From NCBI GenBank assembly GCA_017999915.1, contig JAGNKX010000014.1:1-64000 (forward strand): 64,000 nt of DNA, read 5' to 3'. How positions within the stretch are numbered: the first letter of the stretch is position 1; every line of letters begins with the position of its first letter. The notes beneath the pieces are model-generated. The model was not told the origin of the DNA. It saw only the letters and a list, made by a program, of their open reading frames with translations, and searched no databases. Origin of the DNA: Spirochaetota bacterium. Lineage in GTDB: Bacteria > Spirochaetota > UBA4802 > UBA5550. A program made the position numbers and the translations under genes. This document shows, one piece after another, positions 40,839-48,489 of this stretch.

Positions 40839-41978
40839 ATGCGTAACAAAAAAATCTTCATGGCGGCCATTCCCGCGCTGTCCATGGCGCTGCTCCTGTC
40901 GCTCTTCTGCATGGGCCGCGGCGGGAAGCTCTTCGGCGCGCCCGGGGAATCCCCCCTGAAAAGCGGGAACACCGTGGCGGACGCGGTAAAGGTGCAGGAC
41001 GCCTTTCGGAAAATATTCGAGATAAACAAGCACCGGGTGGTCTACATCAGCACCGAGCAGACAGTGAAAATGCCGCAGAATCCCTTCATGAACGATCCCT
41101 TTTTCAGGGAGTTCTTCGGGGCACCCCGCTCCGCCCAGCCGCGCACGCAGAAACGCACCGGCCTGGGAACCGGATTCGTGCTTTCCGAGGACGGCTATAT
41201 ATGCACCAACTTCCACGTGGTTAACGGCGTTGACAGGGTCAAGGTGAAGGTTGACTCCATCGTCTATGACGCCACCGTGGTGGGGTCCGACGAGCGGACC
41301 GACCTGGCCCTGCTGAAGATCAGCCCGAAGGAAAAGCTGGACGCGGTGTACCTGGGCGATTCCAGCTCAGTGAAGGTGGGAGACTGGGCCATCGCCATCG
41401 GGAACCCCTTCGGCCTGGACAGGACCTTCACGGTGGGGGTGGTGAGCGCCGTGGGACGCCGTGACCTCGACCTGATGGGCGATTCCCAGACCCATATCCA
41501 GACGGATGCGTCCATCAACCCGGGCAACAGCGGCGGGCCGCTCCTCAACGTGTACGGCGAGGTGATCGGCATCAACCGGATGATCTATTCGCAGACCGGG
41601 GGCAACATCGGCATCGGCTTCGCTATACCCATCAACACCGCCAAGGCGGTGCTGGAGCAGCTCAAGACCCACAAGAAGATCAAGCGCGGCTACATCGGCG
41701 TGCAGATCGTTCCCCTCACGGAAGAGTATGCGAAGGAGCTGGGGCTTCCGAACAACGAAGGCGCCCTGGTGGGGCAGGTGGTGGGAGGCGGACCGGCGGA
41801 CAAGGGCGGCCTGCAGGTGGGCGACGTGATCCTGAAGGCGGGGGATTCCGCGGTCAAGGATTTCGGCGACCTGGTCGGAACCGTGGAGAAGACGTCCATC
41901 GGGAAGACCATCCAGTTAGCGGTGTGGCGGAACAAGGCGAAGATAAATCTTTTCGTGACTGTTGGCGAGAGGCCGTAA
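40839..41978 (+). CDS. HtrA/DegP-family serine protease
   Basis: 379 residues. An N-terminal hydrophobic anchor or signal (AIPALSMALLLSLFCMG) is followed by a trypsin-like domain. The triad is His126 (CTNFHVVNG), Asp155 (ERTDLALL) and Ser231 (NPGNSGGP). A single PDZ domain follows (~280-375: GYIGVQIVPL; GGLQVGDVILKAGDSAV). One PDZ suggests DegS or a DegQ-like reduced form. It acts in the periplasm in protein quality control or signalling. GGAGG precedes the ATG. The HtpX gene starts 52 bp downstream, so they may be co-transcribed. Confidence 0.94.
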   Translation: MRNKKIFMAAIPALSMALLLSLFCMGRGGKLFGAPGESPLKSGNTVADAVKVQDAFRKIFEINKHRVVYISTEQTVKMPQNPFMNDPFFREFFGAPRSAQPRTQKRTGLGTGFVLSEDGYICTNFHVVNGVDRVKVKVDSIVYDATVVGSDERTDLALLKISPKEKLDAVYLGDSSSVKVGDWAIAIGNPFGLDRTFTVGVVSAVGRRDLDLMGDSQTHIQTDASINPGNSGGPLLNVYGEVIGINRMIYSQTGGNIGIGFAIPINTAKAVLEQLKTHKKIKRGYIGVQIVPLTEEYAKELGLPNNEGALVGQVVGGGPADKGGLQVGDVILKAGDSAVKDFGDLVGTVEKTSIGKTIQLAVWRNKAKINLFVTVGERP

Positions 41979-42030
41979 AGGCCGTATATTGGTATTATGC
42001 CGGGCGAATGGAAGTGAAGGAGTCGGGGCA

Positions 42031-43017
42031 ATGGCGTCGGGGCGATTGTTTATACGAAAGCTGATCAATGTTCTTCAGTCCCTCCTGATACTGGGTATGA
42101 TGGTGGCCATTTTTGCCGTCATCGGCCTCATGGTGGCGGGGAAGCTGGGGCTCCTGGTGGCCATACTGGCTGGCGCCATGATATTTCTCATGAGCCCCCG
42201 CCTTTCCCCCGCCATGGTGCTCCGGTCCTATAACGCCCGGCAGCTCCTCCCGGAGGAGGTGCCGGGCCTGTATCATGTCCTGGGTATCCTCTCGGAGCGG
42301 GCGGGCCTGAATTCCGTTCCCACCGTATATTATGTGCCGAGCAGCATCATGAACGCCTTCACCGTGGGACGCCGGGACCGGGCCGCCATCGTGGTCACGG
42401 ACGGCCTCCTGCGAAGCATGACCAGGGAGGAAATGACCGGCATCCTGGCCCACGAGGTGAGCCATGTGGAGCACAATGACCTCTGGGTCATGGGACTGGC
42501 AGACGCCATCAGCCGCTTCACCAATATTTTTTCCACCGTGGGCTTTATCATGGTGGCCCTCTATTTTCCCCTGATATTGCTCGGGGGAGCGGAAATACCT
42601 TTCTGGGCCATCGGGATCCTGGTTCTGGCTCCCTATGCGACGGTGCTTCTCCAGCTTGCCCTGTCCCGGACCAGGGAATATGACGCTGACCTGAACGCGG
42701 TTAAGCTGACCGGGGACCCCCGGGGCCTTGCTGTCGCCCTGGAAAAGCTGGAGCACTACCCCATGAGGATCCGGGACCTTATTTTCATGCCCGGCAGAAG
42801 GGTCCCGGGACCGTCGGTCCTACGGACCCATCCCCATACAAGAAAAAGAATTGTTAAATTGATGGAATTGGCGGGAAAAAACAATAACCATGGGGCCAGG
42901 GCGGATTTTGGGAATGCCATAGGTTTTTCCAATGGGGGGGCAGAGCAGATATTACCCGGTCATTATTCCACAGTAACCAGGAAACCCCGCTGGCGGTTAG
43001 GTGGGACCTGGCATTAA
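42031..43017 (+). CDS. htpX: HtpX-type M48 zinc metalloprotease
   Basis: 328 residues from ATG 42031 (GAAGGAGT upstream). Two N-terminal membrane helices precede the zinc motif HEVSH at 141-145. A third ligand glutamate is in SRTREYDAD near 214, and two further helices lie between. It degrades misfolded inner-membrane proteins. The last ~50 residues (ELAGKNNNHGAR onward) extend beyond usual HtpX and look unstructured. It stands in a run of proteostasis genes: htrA, htpX, hsp20, dnaK. Confidence 0.93.
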   Translation: MASGRLFIRKLINVLQSLLILGMMVAIFAVIGLMVAGKLGLLVAILAGAMIFLMSPRLSPAMVLRSYNARQLLPEEVPGLYHVLGILSERAGLNSVPTVYYVPSSIMNAFTVGRRDRAAIVVTDGLLRSMTREEMTGILAHEVSHVEHNDLWVMGLADAISRFTNIFSTVGFIMVALYFPLILLGGAEIPFWAIGILVLAPYATVLLQLALSRTREYDADLNAVKLTGDPRGLAVALEKLEHYPMRIRDLIFMPGRRVPGPSVLRTHPHTRKRIVKLMELAGKNNNHGARADFGNAIGFSNGGAEQILPGHYSTVTRKPRWRLGGTWH

Positions 43018-43044
43018 AAAAATCAAAAAAAATTATCCAGAATA

Positions 43045-43073
43045 TTGACGATTGGCTCTGTCCTATGTATATT
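43045..43073 (+). promoter_or_regulatory. Heat-shock promoter, sigma-70 type
   Basis: TTGACG and TATATT separated by 17 bp. Transcription would start near 43080, just ahead of the CIRCE element. This is the expected arrangement for HrcA-controlled genes. Confidence 0.8.
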
Positions 43074-43087
43074 TACTATGAAATTTG

Positions 43088-43114
43088 TTAGCACTCAATA
43101 AAGATGAGTGCTAA
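43088..43114 (+). promoter_or_regulatory. CIRCE operator (HrcA binding site)
   Basis: TTAGCACTC, nine bases, GAGTGCTAA: a perfect 9+9 match to the CIRCE consensus at 43088-43114. HrcA repressor binds it and releases it on heat shock. It lies between the promoter and the Hsp20 gene, in the 5' untranslated region. hrcA itself is outside the window. Confidence 0.97.
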
Positions 43115-43140
43115 CAAAATGAGATAAAAGGAGGCAAACT

Positions 43141-43575
43141 ATGAAATGGGGATTGGCTAGATTAAGCGATGCGGATATCGCCCTTTCAACGGTTTTTGAT
43201 GATTTTTTCAGAATGGTACCGGTTGACTTGGTGGGAGGAGAAGTATTTCCGAAGCTTGATGTCCATGAAGACGACAAGGCGGTCCATGTAAAGGCTGAGA
43301 TTCCCGGTCTGGATGAAAAGGACCTTGATGTTACCTTGAAGGAAAACACCCTGACGATTTCAGGCGAGAAAAAAGAAGAGAAGAAGGAAGAGGACAAGAA
43401 TCGGAATTACCACTACTGCGAAAGGTCCTTCGGTTCCTTCTCGCGGACCATAGTCCTGCCCGAAGGCATCAAGGCCGACGGGGTAAAGGCGAATTACAGG
43501 AACGGCATCCTTGATATCGAACTCCCCAAGGGAGAAGCTGCACAGCCGAAAAAGATCAATGTGGAAGTGCATTGA
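43141..43575 (+). CDS. Hsp20/alpha-crystallin small heat-shock protein
   Basis: 144 residues. The alpha-crystallin domain spans about 35-130, with DVHEDDKAVHVKAEIPGLDEKDLDV, a GEKKEEKKEE loop, the YHYCERSFGSFSRTIVLPEGI segment and the conserved end YRNGILDIELPK. These ATP-independent chaperones hold unfolded proteins. AAAAGGAGG precedes the ATG. It is controlled by the CIRCE operator and promoter at 43045-43114. A hairpin at 43582-43616 follows the stop, then dnaK; transcription may partly continue into dnaK. Confidence 0.96.
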   Translation: MKWGLARLSDADIALSTVFDDFFRMVPVDLVGGEVFPKLDVHEDDKAVHVKAEIPGLDEKDLDVTLKENTLTISGEKKEEKKEEDKNRNYHYCERSFGSFSRTIVLPEGIKADGVKANYRNGILDIELPKGEAAQPKKINVEVH

Positions 43576-43581
43576 TGAGGC

Positions 43582-43616
43582 CGGGGGGCTTTCGGGGGCA
43601 GTTTGAAGGCCCCCCG
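43582..43616 (+). terminator. Hairpin after hsp20
   Basis: A near-perfect ~10-bp stem (CGGGGGGC-TT and its complement with one mismatch), 6 bp after the hsp20 stop. No strong U-tract follows, so it may partially terminate and tune dnaK levels. Confidence 0.5.
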
Positions 43617-43651
43617 TGAAATACGTGTACAGGATTAAAAAGCAATGGGAA

Positions 43652-43683
43652 GAGGCCCGGCCCCAGGAAAGAGGCCGGGCCTC
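43652..43683 (+). repeat. Perfect 11-bp hairpin between hsp20 and dnaK
   Basis: GAGGCCCGGCC and GGCCGGGCCTC around a 10-nt loop, ending about 26 bp before the dnaK ATG and 10 bp before its ribosome binding site. With the preceding hairpin it could adjust the Hsp20:DnaK ratio by processing or attenuation. Confidence 0.6.
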
Positions 43684-43708
43684 CTGCTAGGAAAAAAGGA
43701 GGAAGCAT

Positions 43709-45661
43709 ATGAGCAAAATAATAGGAATAGATTTGGGAACCACCAACTCGTGCGTGGCCGTCATGTCCGGCGGCGACCCGGTGGTCATCCAGAACAGCGA
43801 GGGACAGCGCACCACGCCCTCCATCGTAGCGTTCAATGAAAAGGGTGAGCGCCTGGTGGGCCAGGTGGCCAAGAACCAGATCATCACCAACCCGGCCAAC
43901 ACGGTCCGGTCGATCAAGCGGTTCATGGGCCGCCGCTTCAACGAGCTGAAGGACGAGATTGCGATGGTACCCTACCGGGTGGTCGATGACCGGGGCACCG
44001 TCAAGGTCGGCACAGAAGCCGGCAATTTCACGCCCCAGGAGATATCGGCGCGCGTTTTGCAGAAGATGAAGCAGACCGCGGAGGATTACCTCGGCGAAAA
44101 GGTGACGAAGGCGGTCATTACCGTGCCGGCGTACTTCAACGACGAGCAGCGCCAGGCCACCAAGGATGCGGGACGCATCGCCGGCCTCGAGGTGGAGCGG
44201 ATCATAAACGAGCCCACCGCGGCCGCACTGGCCTACGGCATTGACAAGAAGGGAAAGAAGAACGAGAAGGTCGCCGTCTACGACCTGGGCGGCGGCACCT
44301 TTGACATATCCATCCTGGAGCTGGGGGACGGCGTTTTCGAGGTGAAGTCCACCAACGGGAACACCCACCTGGGGGGCGACGATTTCGACCAGCGCGTCAT
44401 CCAGTGGCTGATCCAGGAGTTCAGGAACCAGTCCGGCATCGATGTATCCGGCGACACCATGGCGCTCCAGCGCCTCAAGGAAGCGGCCGAGAAGGCGAAG
44501 ATCGAGCTGTCGAGCAAATCCCAGACCGAGATCAACGTGCCGTTCCTCACGGCCGACAAGAGCGGCCCGAGGCACATGATCCTCACCCTGACCAGGGCGA
44601 AGCTCGAGCAGTTGATCGGCGACCTGATCGAGTCGACCAGGCAGCCCTGCGTGCAGGCCCTCGAGGACGCGGGCCTAACCGCCGGCGACATCGACGAGGT
44701 GCTCCTGGTGGGCGGCTCCACCCGGATACCGGCGGTGCAGGATCTGGTGAAGAAGATCTTCGGCCGCGAGCCGAACCGGAGCGTGAATCCTGACGAGGTC
44801 GTGGCGGTCGGCGCGGCGATCCAGGGAGGCGTCCTGGCCGGAGACGTCCATGACGTTCTCCTCCTTGACGTGACCCCGCTTTCCCTGGGGATCGAGACCC
44901 TGGGCGGCGTCATGACCAGGCTGATCGAGCGGAACACCACGATCCCGACGAGGAAGAGCCAGGTCTTCACCACGGCCGAGGACAGCCAGCCGGCGGTATC
45001 GGTCCACGTGCTTCAGGGCGAGCGGGAGCTGGCGGCCCACAACAGGACCCTGGGAAGGTTCGAGCTCGTGGGCATAGCCCCGGCGCCGCGCGGCGTACCC
45101 AAGATCGAGGTCGAGTTCGACATCGACGCCAACGGTATCGTCCACGTGTCCGCCAAGGACCTGGGGACCGGGAAGGAGCAGCGGATACGCATCGAGTCCT
45201 CCGGCGGCCTCAGCGACGCGGAGATTAAGAACATGGTTAAGGAAGCCGAATCCCACTCCGAGGAAGACCGTAAGGTCAAGGACCTCATCGACGCCCGGAA
45301 CGAAGCGGATTCCGCTGTCTACGCGGCTGAGAAAATGCTGAAGGAAAACGGCGACAAGATCCAGCCGGACGAGCGCAGTAAGATTGAAGGCGAGATCGCC
45401 TCGGTCAAGAGAGCCATGGAGGGAGATGACGTTTCAGCGATACGGTCGGCAAAGGCCGGCCTTGAGCAGGCCGCGGCGGGGTTTGGCAGCAGGCTCTACC
45501 AGAATGCCGGCGGCCCGCAGCCCGGGGCACAGGAGCCTTATGGCGGCAGCCAGGAAGCGCGGCCTGACCATGGACCGGCGGACCGGCAGCAACACGGCAA
45601 CGGCGAAAAAGTCTACGACGCTGAATACGAGGTCGTGGACGACGAACGGAAAGCCGGATAA
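43709..45661 (+). CDS. dnaK: Molecular chaperone DnaK (Hsp70)
   Basis: 650 residues with [14 protein letters not shown] at the N-terminus, the ATPase signatures [14 protein letters not shown] and [14 protein letters not shown], and a full substrate-binding domain. The C-terminus has a Gly/Gln/His-rich linker ([15 protein letters not shown]) and an acidic end. It refolds proteins with ATP. GAGGAAG-type AAAGGAGG precedes the ATG. grpE, dnaJ and hrcA are not adjacent, so dnaK is linked with hsp20 here. No CIRCE copy lies directly before it; it likely depends on the promoter upstream of hsp20 or on one not recognised. Confidence 0.98.
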   Translation: MSKIIGIDLGTTNSCVAVMSGGDPVVIQNSEGQRTTPSIVAFNEKGERLVGQVAKNQIITNPANTVRSIKRFMGRRFNELKDEIAMVPYRVVDDRGTVKVGTEAGNFTPQEISARVLQKMKQTAEDYLGEKVTKAVITVPAYFNDEQRQATKDAGRIAGLEVERIINEPTAAALAYGIDKKGKKNEKVAVYDLGGGTFDISILELGDGVFEVKSTNGNTHLGGDDFDQRVIQWLIQEFRNQSGIDVSGDTMALQRLKEAAEKAKIELSSKSQTEINVPFLTADKSGPRHMILTLTRAKLEQLIGDLIESTRQPCVQALEDAGLTAGDIDEVLLVGGSTRIPAVQDLVKKIFGREPNRSVNPDEVVAVGAAIQGGVLAGDVHDVLLLDVTPLSLGIETLGGVMTRLIERNTTIPTRKSQVFTTAEDSQPAVSVHVLQGERELAAHNRTLGRFELVGIAPAPRGVPKIEVEFDIDANGIVHVSAKDLGTGKEQRIRIESSGGLSDAEIKNMVKEAESHSEEDRKVKDLIDARNEADSAVYAAEKMLKENGDKIQPDERSKIEGEIASVKRAMEGDDVSAIRSAKAGLEQAAAGFGSRLYQNAGGPQPGAQEPYGGSQEARPDHGPADRQQHGNGEKVYDAEYEVVDDERKAG

Positions 45662-45694
45662 CATATAGGAGACCTTTGGTAGAAGCGGGTCCTT

Positions 45695-45742
45695 TGAAGG
45701 CGGGATCGCATGACCCCGCCTTCATGGGGGCCCGTTTTTTTT
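45695..45742 (+). terminator. Strong intrinsic terminator after dnaK
   Basis: TGAAGGCGGG and CCCGCCTTCA form a 10-bp stem with a 10-nt loop. A run of eight or nine T follows at 45734-45742. An outer GGGTCC/GGGCCC pairing extends it. Confidence 0.9.
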
Positions 45743-45849
45743 GGGGATATCCCAATTGAACATAATCGCTTTTTTGTTTGACTTAATATTTCATTGTGCT
45801 ATGATGGAGCATTTGCGAGATAAGGCCATGATATCCATAGGGGGGCCGA

Positions 45850-46296
45850 GTGCTCATAGTTTTTCTTTTAACGATTCTGTGCTTATCCATTGCTTTACAT
45901 CTGTATTACTTGATCAGGTATGTGAGGATCCGTACCGAGTCTTTGCTGCGCAAATACATCAATACCGCGGTCGTCAACCTGGTCACCGCCGGTATCTGCA
46001 TCATCATTGCCATATTCTATCCTGAGCAGATCCGGAAAATCAGGGGGCCCCTCCTCATGTGGCTCATCTCCGGCGTCCTGATGATCCTGGCCTTCCTGCT
46101 GCAGGTTTCGATCTTAATCCGGATCTACAACAGGGCCAAGCTGCCTGAACACTACCATTATAATTTCTTCGGGAAAAAAGTGCTGCACTCGTCGGTGGCC
46201 AGGCCGATGGAGGTGGCCCTCTTCTTCGCTTCCATTCCGATGTTTCTCGCCGCCGGCGCCTATTTCGTGGCGCGGTTCATCAGGTTTTTCATCTAG
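45850..46296 (+). CDS. Small four-helix membrane protein, uncharacterised
   Basis: 148 residues, not recognised. Four hydrophobic segments: LIVFLLTILCLSIALHLYYL at the start, AVVNLVTAGICIIIAIFYP, LMWLISGVLMILAFLLQVSI and MEVALFFASIPMFLAAGAYFVA near the end. The start is a GTG at 45850 just after a GGGGGCC sequence. No neighbours on the same transcript are certain; the MutY-like gene follows 87 bp later. Real by its membrane pattern and reading-frame quality; function unknown. Confidence 0.68.
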   Translation: MLIVFLLTILCLSIALHLYYLIRYVRIRTESLLRKYINTAVVNLVTAGICIIIAIFYPEQIRKIRGPLLMWLISGVLMILAFLLQVSILIRIYNRAKLPEHYHYNFFGKKVLHSSVARPMEVALFFASIPMFLAAGAYFVARFIRFFI

Positions 46297-46383
46297 CGGT
46301 TTCCTGAAAAAATCCATCAGCGAAAGAATCATCGGCATCAAAAAAATATTGATCGCCCGGGATCGTCATTATAGTGTGCCGCC

Positions 46384-47286
46384 ATGTATGGCGATGAAAC
46401 CTATGATGATGCGTCGATAGTCCGCGAGTTCCGTGAGACCTATGGCCCGGGGAAGGGGCGAAAAGTGGCGGCGAAGCCCGATGGGGCCATGATCAGGAAA
46501 TTCCGCTCCGTCATTTACGGCTATTACCGGAAGCACCGTCGCGATTTTCCCTGGCGCCGCACCGATGATCCGTACCATATCCTGGTCTCCGAGATCATGC
46601 TCCAACAGACGCAGGTGGCGCGCGTGTCTGAGAAGTTCGTGGAGTTCGTCGGGTCATTCCCCACGGTGGAGGCCCTGGCCGCGGCGCCCCTCGCACGGGT
46701 CCTGGCGGCGTGGCAGGGGATGGGCTACAACCGCAGGGCCCGGTATCTCCACGAGCTGGCGTCGGCGATGGTGTCCGGGCACGGCGGTGCCGTTCCGGAC
46801 GATCCTGCGGCCCTGGCGAAGCTTCCCGGCATCGGCAGGGCCACGGCGGCCTCCATCTGCGCCTTTGCCTTCAACAGGCCGACGGTCTTCATAGAAACGA
46901 ATATCCGCGCCGTGTTCATTCATTTTTTCTTTCACGGAAAGAGGAAGGTGAGCGACGGCGATATCCTTCCCCTGGCTGAAGCGGCCCTGGACCGGAAGGA
47001 TCCCCATCACTGGTATTCGGCCCTGATGGATTACGGCGCCATGCTCAAGCGACGGCATCCCAACCCGTCCCGGAAGAGCGCCCACCATCAGAGGCAGAAA
47101 CCCTTCGAGGGATCCCGGCGCCAGCTCCGGGGAATGGTGCTCCGCGCTCTCCTGGAGCATCCCGGGATCACGGCCGGAAGGCTGTCGGCCATCATGGGGC
47201 GCCCGGAAGATGAAGTGGCGGACGTCGTGGACGGCCTTGTCAAGGAAAAGCTCGTTTCAGTGAAGGGAAGGGCGCTCTACCTGTAG
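46384..47286 (+). CDS. MutY-like A/G-specific adenine glycosylase without iron-sulphur cluster
   Basis: 300 residues. The helix-hairpin-helix GPD fold is clear: ILVSEIMLQQTQVARV (with Glu70), the hairpin LPGIGRATAAS, and FIETNIRAVF. MutY removes adenine mispaired with 8-oxoguanine. Two departures from E. coli MutY are visible: the usual catalytic Asp is Glu171, and the four cluster cysteines are absent; the region reads LKRRHPNPSRKSAHH. Such clusterless homologues are known as a distinct branch. The C-terminal ~70 residues form a winged-helix-like end (AGRLSAIMGRPEDEVADVVD) instead of the NUDIX-like domain. Activity on 8-oxoG:A remains unproven here. Confidence 0.86.
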   Translation: MYGDETYDDASIVREFRETYGPGKGRKVAAKPDGAMIRKFRSVIYGYYRKHRRDFPWRRTDDPYHILVSEIMLQQTQVARVSEKFVEFVGSFPTVEALAAAPLARVLAAWQGMGYNRRARYLHELASAMVSGHGGAVPDDPAALAKLPGIGRATAASICAFAFNRPTVFIETNIRAVFIHFFFHGKRKVSDGDILPLAEAALDRKDPHHWYSALMDYGAMLKRRHPNPSRKSAHHQRQKPFEGSRRQLRGMVLRALLEHPGITAGRLSAIMGRPEDEVADVVDGLVKEKLVSVKGRALYL

Positions 47287-47334
47287 CTGCAGGTGATGCC
47301 GACGGCGGGTTTCTGGTGTCGCGGGGCGGGCGGA

Positions 47335-47697
47335 TCACTTCCCTTCGTCGAGGGTCACCCGCGTGCCGGACCAGCTTCCGCCGTCGGAATCGGAATCATT
47401 CATGCCCCAGGCGCCGTCGATGGAGTTCCCGTCGTCGGAAAGGATGAAGTAGCCTTTGCCATGCTCGCCGTTGGGCTGGGACCAGGTGAAGTCCAGCCTG
47501 TTCCCGGTCACGGCGCCGTCGATGATCCCCTTGAACTGCCCGGTATAATGGCCCATCACCTGCGATCCTTTCTGGGTCATCCTCATGGGGCCCCAGTTGG
47601 TGTTCCAGGCGCCGGTGAAGTTCAGGGTTTTTGACTGGCCCGCAGCGGCGCCAATGACGAGGGCCCAGGCGCAGAGAAGGGCGACGATTTTTTTCAT
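47335..47697 (-). CDS. Secreted small beta-rich protein
   Basis: 120 residues from ATG 47697, which has AAGGAG 9 nt upstream. The signal peptide (KIVALLCAWALVIGAAAGQ) is followed by a ~100-residue domain with regularly spaced glycines and tryptophans (FTGAWNTNWGPMRMTQKG; TGNRLDFTWSQPNGEHG; SIDGAWGMND). These repeat like short beta-hairpins, as in small lipocalin- or avidin-like secreted proteins. The C-terminus is Asp/Ser/Gly rich. It is not recognised by name. A single gene on the minus strand, next to the P-loop kinase-like gene. Confidence 0.78.
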   Translation of the reverse strand: MKKIVALLCAWALVIGAAAGQSKTLNFTGAWNTNWGPMRMTQKGSQVMGHYTGQFKGIIDGAVTGNRLDFTWSQPNGEHGKGYFILSDDGNSIDGAWGMNDSDSDGGSWSGTRVTLDEGK

Positions 47698-47757
47698 AGC
47701 ATCCACTCCTTGATGAATATGCGACGGCCCGAAGCGATAGAGCTGCGCGACCGTTCT

Positions 47758-48261
47758 TTACTTAAACGTCACGACCATCACTTCGTTGAAACCCTCGGAT
47801 TTTTCCGGGAGCTCGATCCTGCTATTGAGCTTGTAGATGACCTCCTGCGGCACTGCAAGGGCGGACTTGCTGTTGCGATCCAGGCACTGTTCCAGGGTCC
47901 TGTTAAGAAATACGGCGCCGATGGTTTTTTTGGTCTGTCGCGCCAGGTCCAGGATGGCCTGGCGGGACCGCCTGGTGATAAAGGTATTGATGAGGAGGAT
48001 CTTCTTTTTCTGGTGGGCCAGGTGCTCTACGATCTTCCGCTCAATATGCTTGACCAGGGCGTCGTTTTCCTCGGAAAACCGGTCGGGGGTCCACTGCTCC
48101 CCGAAATTGGTCATTTCATAGACGTTTCTGCGGATCTCGGAGCGGCTTATGCGGCTCCGGCCCATGCCCTGGAAATACTTTTGCGCGAACTCCATCTTTC
48201 CCGAACCGTAGAGGCCGCATAACAAAACTATATCGAGATTTTCCATTTTAGAAATATCCAT
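47758..48261 (-). CDS. P-loop kinase-like protein (polynucleotide-kinase-like fold)
   Basis: 167 residues from ATG 48261 (AAGGAG upstream). A Walker A motif LCGLYGSGKMEFAQKYF at the N-terminus and RSEIRRNVYEMTNFG, then LLINTFITRRSRQAIL and VFLNRTLEQCLDRN, resemble the AAA/P-loop kinases of the polynucleotide-kinase group. The substrate is unknown. The 69-base longer frame is excluded because a near-consensus promoter lies at 48280-48308. Single gene; no obvious partner. Confidence 0.82.
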   Translation of the reverse strand: MDISKMENLDIVLLCGLYGSGKMEFAQKYFQGMGRSRISRSEIRRNVYEMTNFGEQWTPDRFSEENDALVKHIERKIVEHLAHQKKKILLINTFITRRSRQAILDLARQTKKTIGAVFLNRTLEQCLDRNSKSALAVPQEVIYKLNSRIELPEKSEGFNEVMVVTFK

Positions 48262-48279
48262 GGCTGACTCCTTTTTTAT

Positions 48280-48308
48280 AGTATAGGATAAGGAGTTGCC
48301 GTTGTCAA
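48280..48308 (-). promoter_or_regulatory. Near-consensus sigma-70 promoter of the P-loop kinase-like gene
   Basis: On the minus strand, TTGACA (48303-48308) and TATACT (48280-48285) separated by exactly 17 bp, about 12 bp before the transcript start that leads into the AAGGAG ribosome binding site and ATG 48261. Confidence 0.84.
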
Positions 48309-48405
48309 TAAAAAACAGGGGGAGCCACAATGATTGCTCATTATGGATTTCAAAACCGGCGGGAATAACAGCCTCTGCTCAATGGCGGAACATGGCAGTT
48401 TATGA

Positions 48406-48433
48406 TTGACTAATTTTTCGGGCCCCCTATCAT
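48406..48433 (+). promoter_or_regulatory. Probable promoter of the transmembrane AraC regulator gene
   Basis: TTGACT and TATCAT separated by 16 bp. The -35 lies at the start of the longest reading frame, which supports the later ATG at 48490 as the true start. Confidence 0.5.
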
Positions 48434-48489
48434 TCAGCTTCAATAAAGGCTCAATCCGGCGCAGGGTCGCCGGCACCGTGTTTTACATT

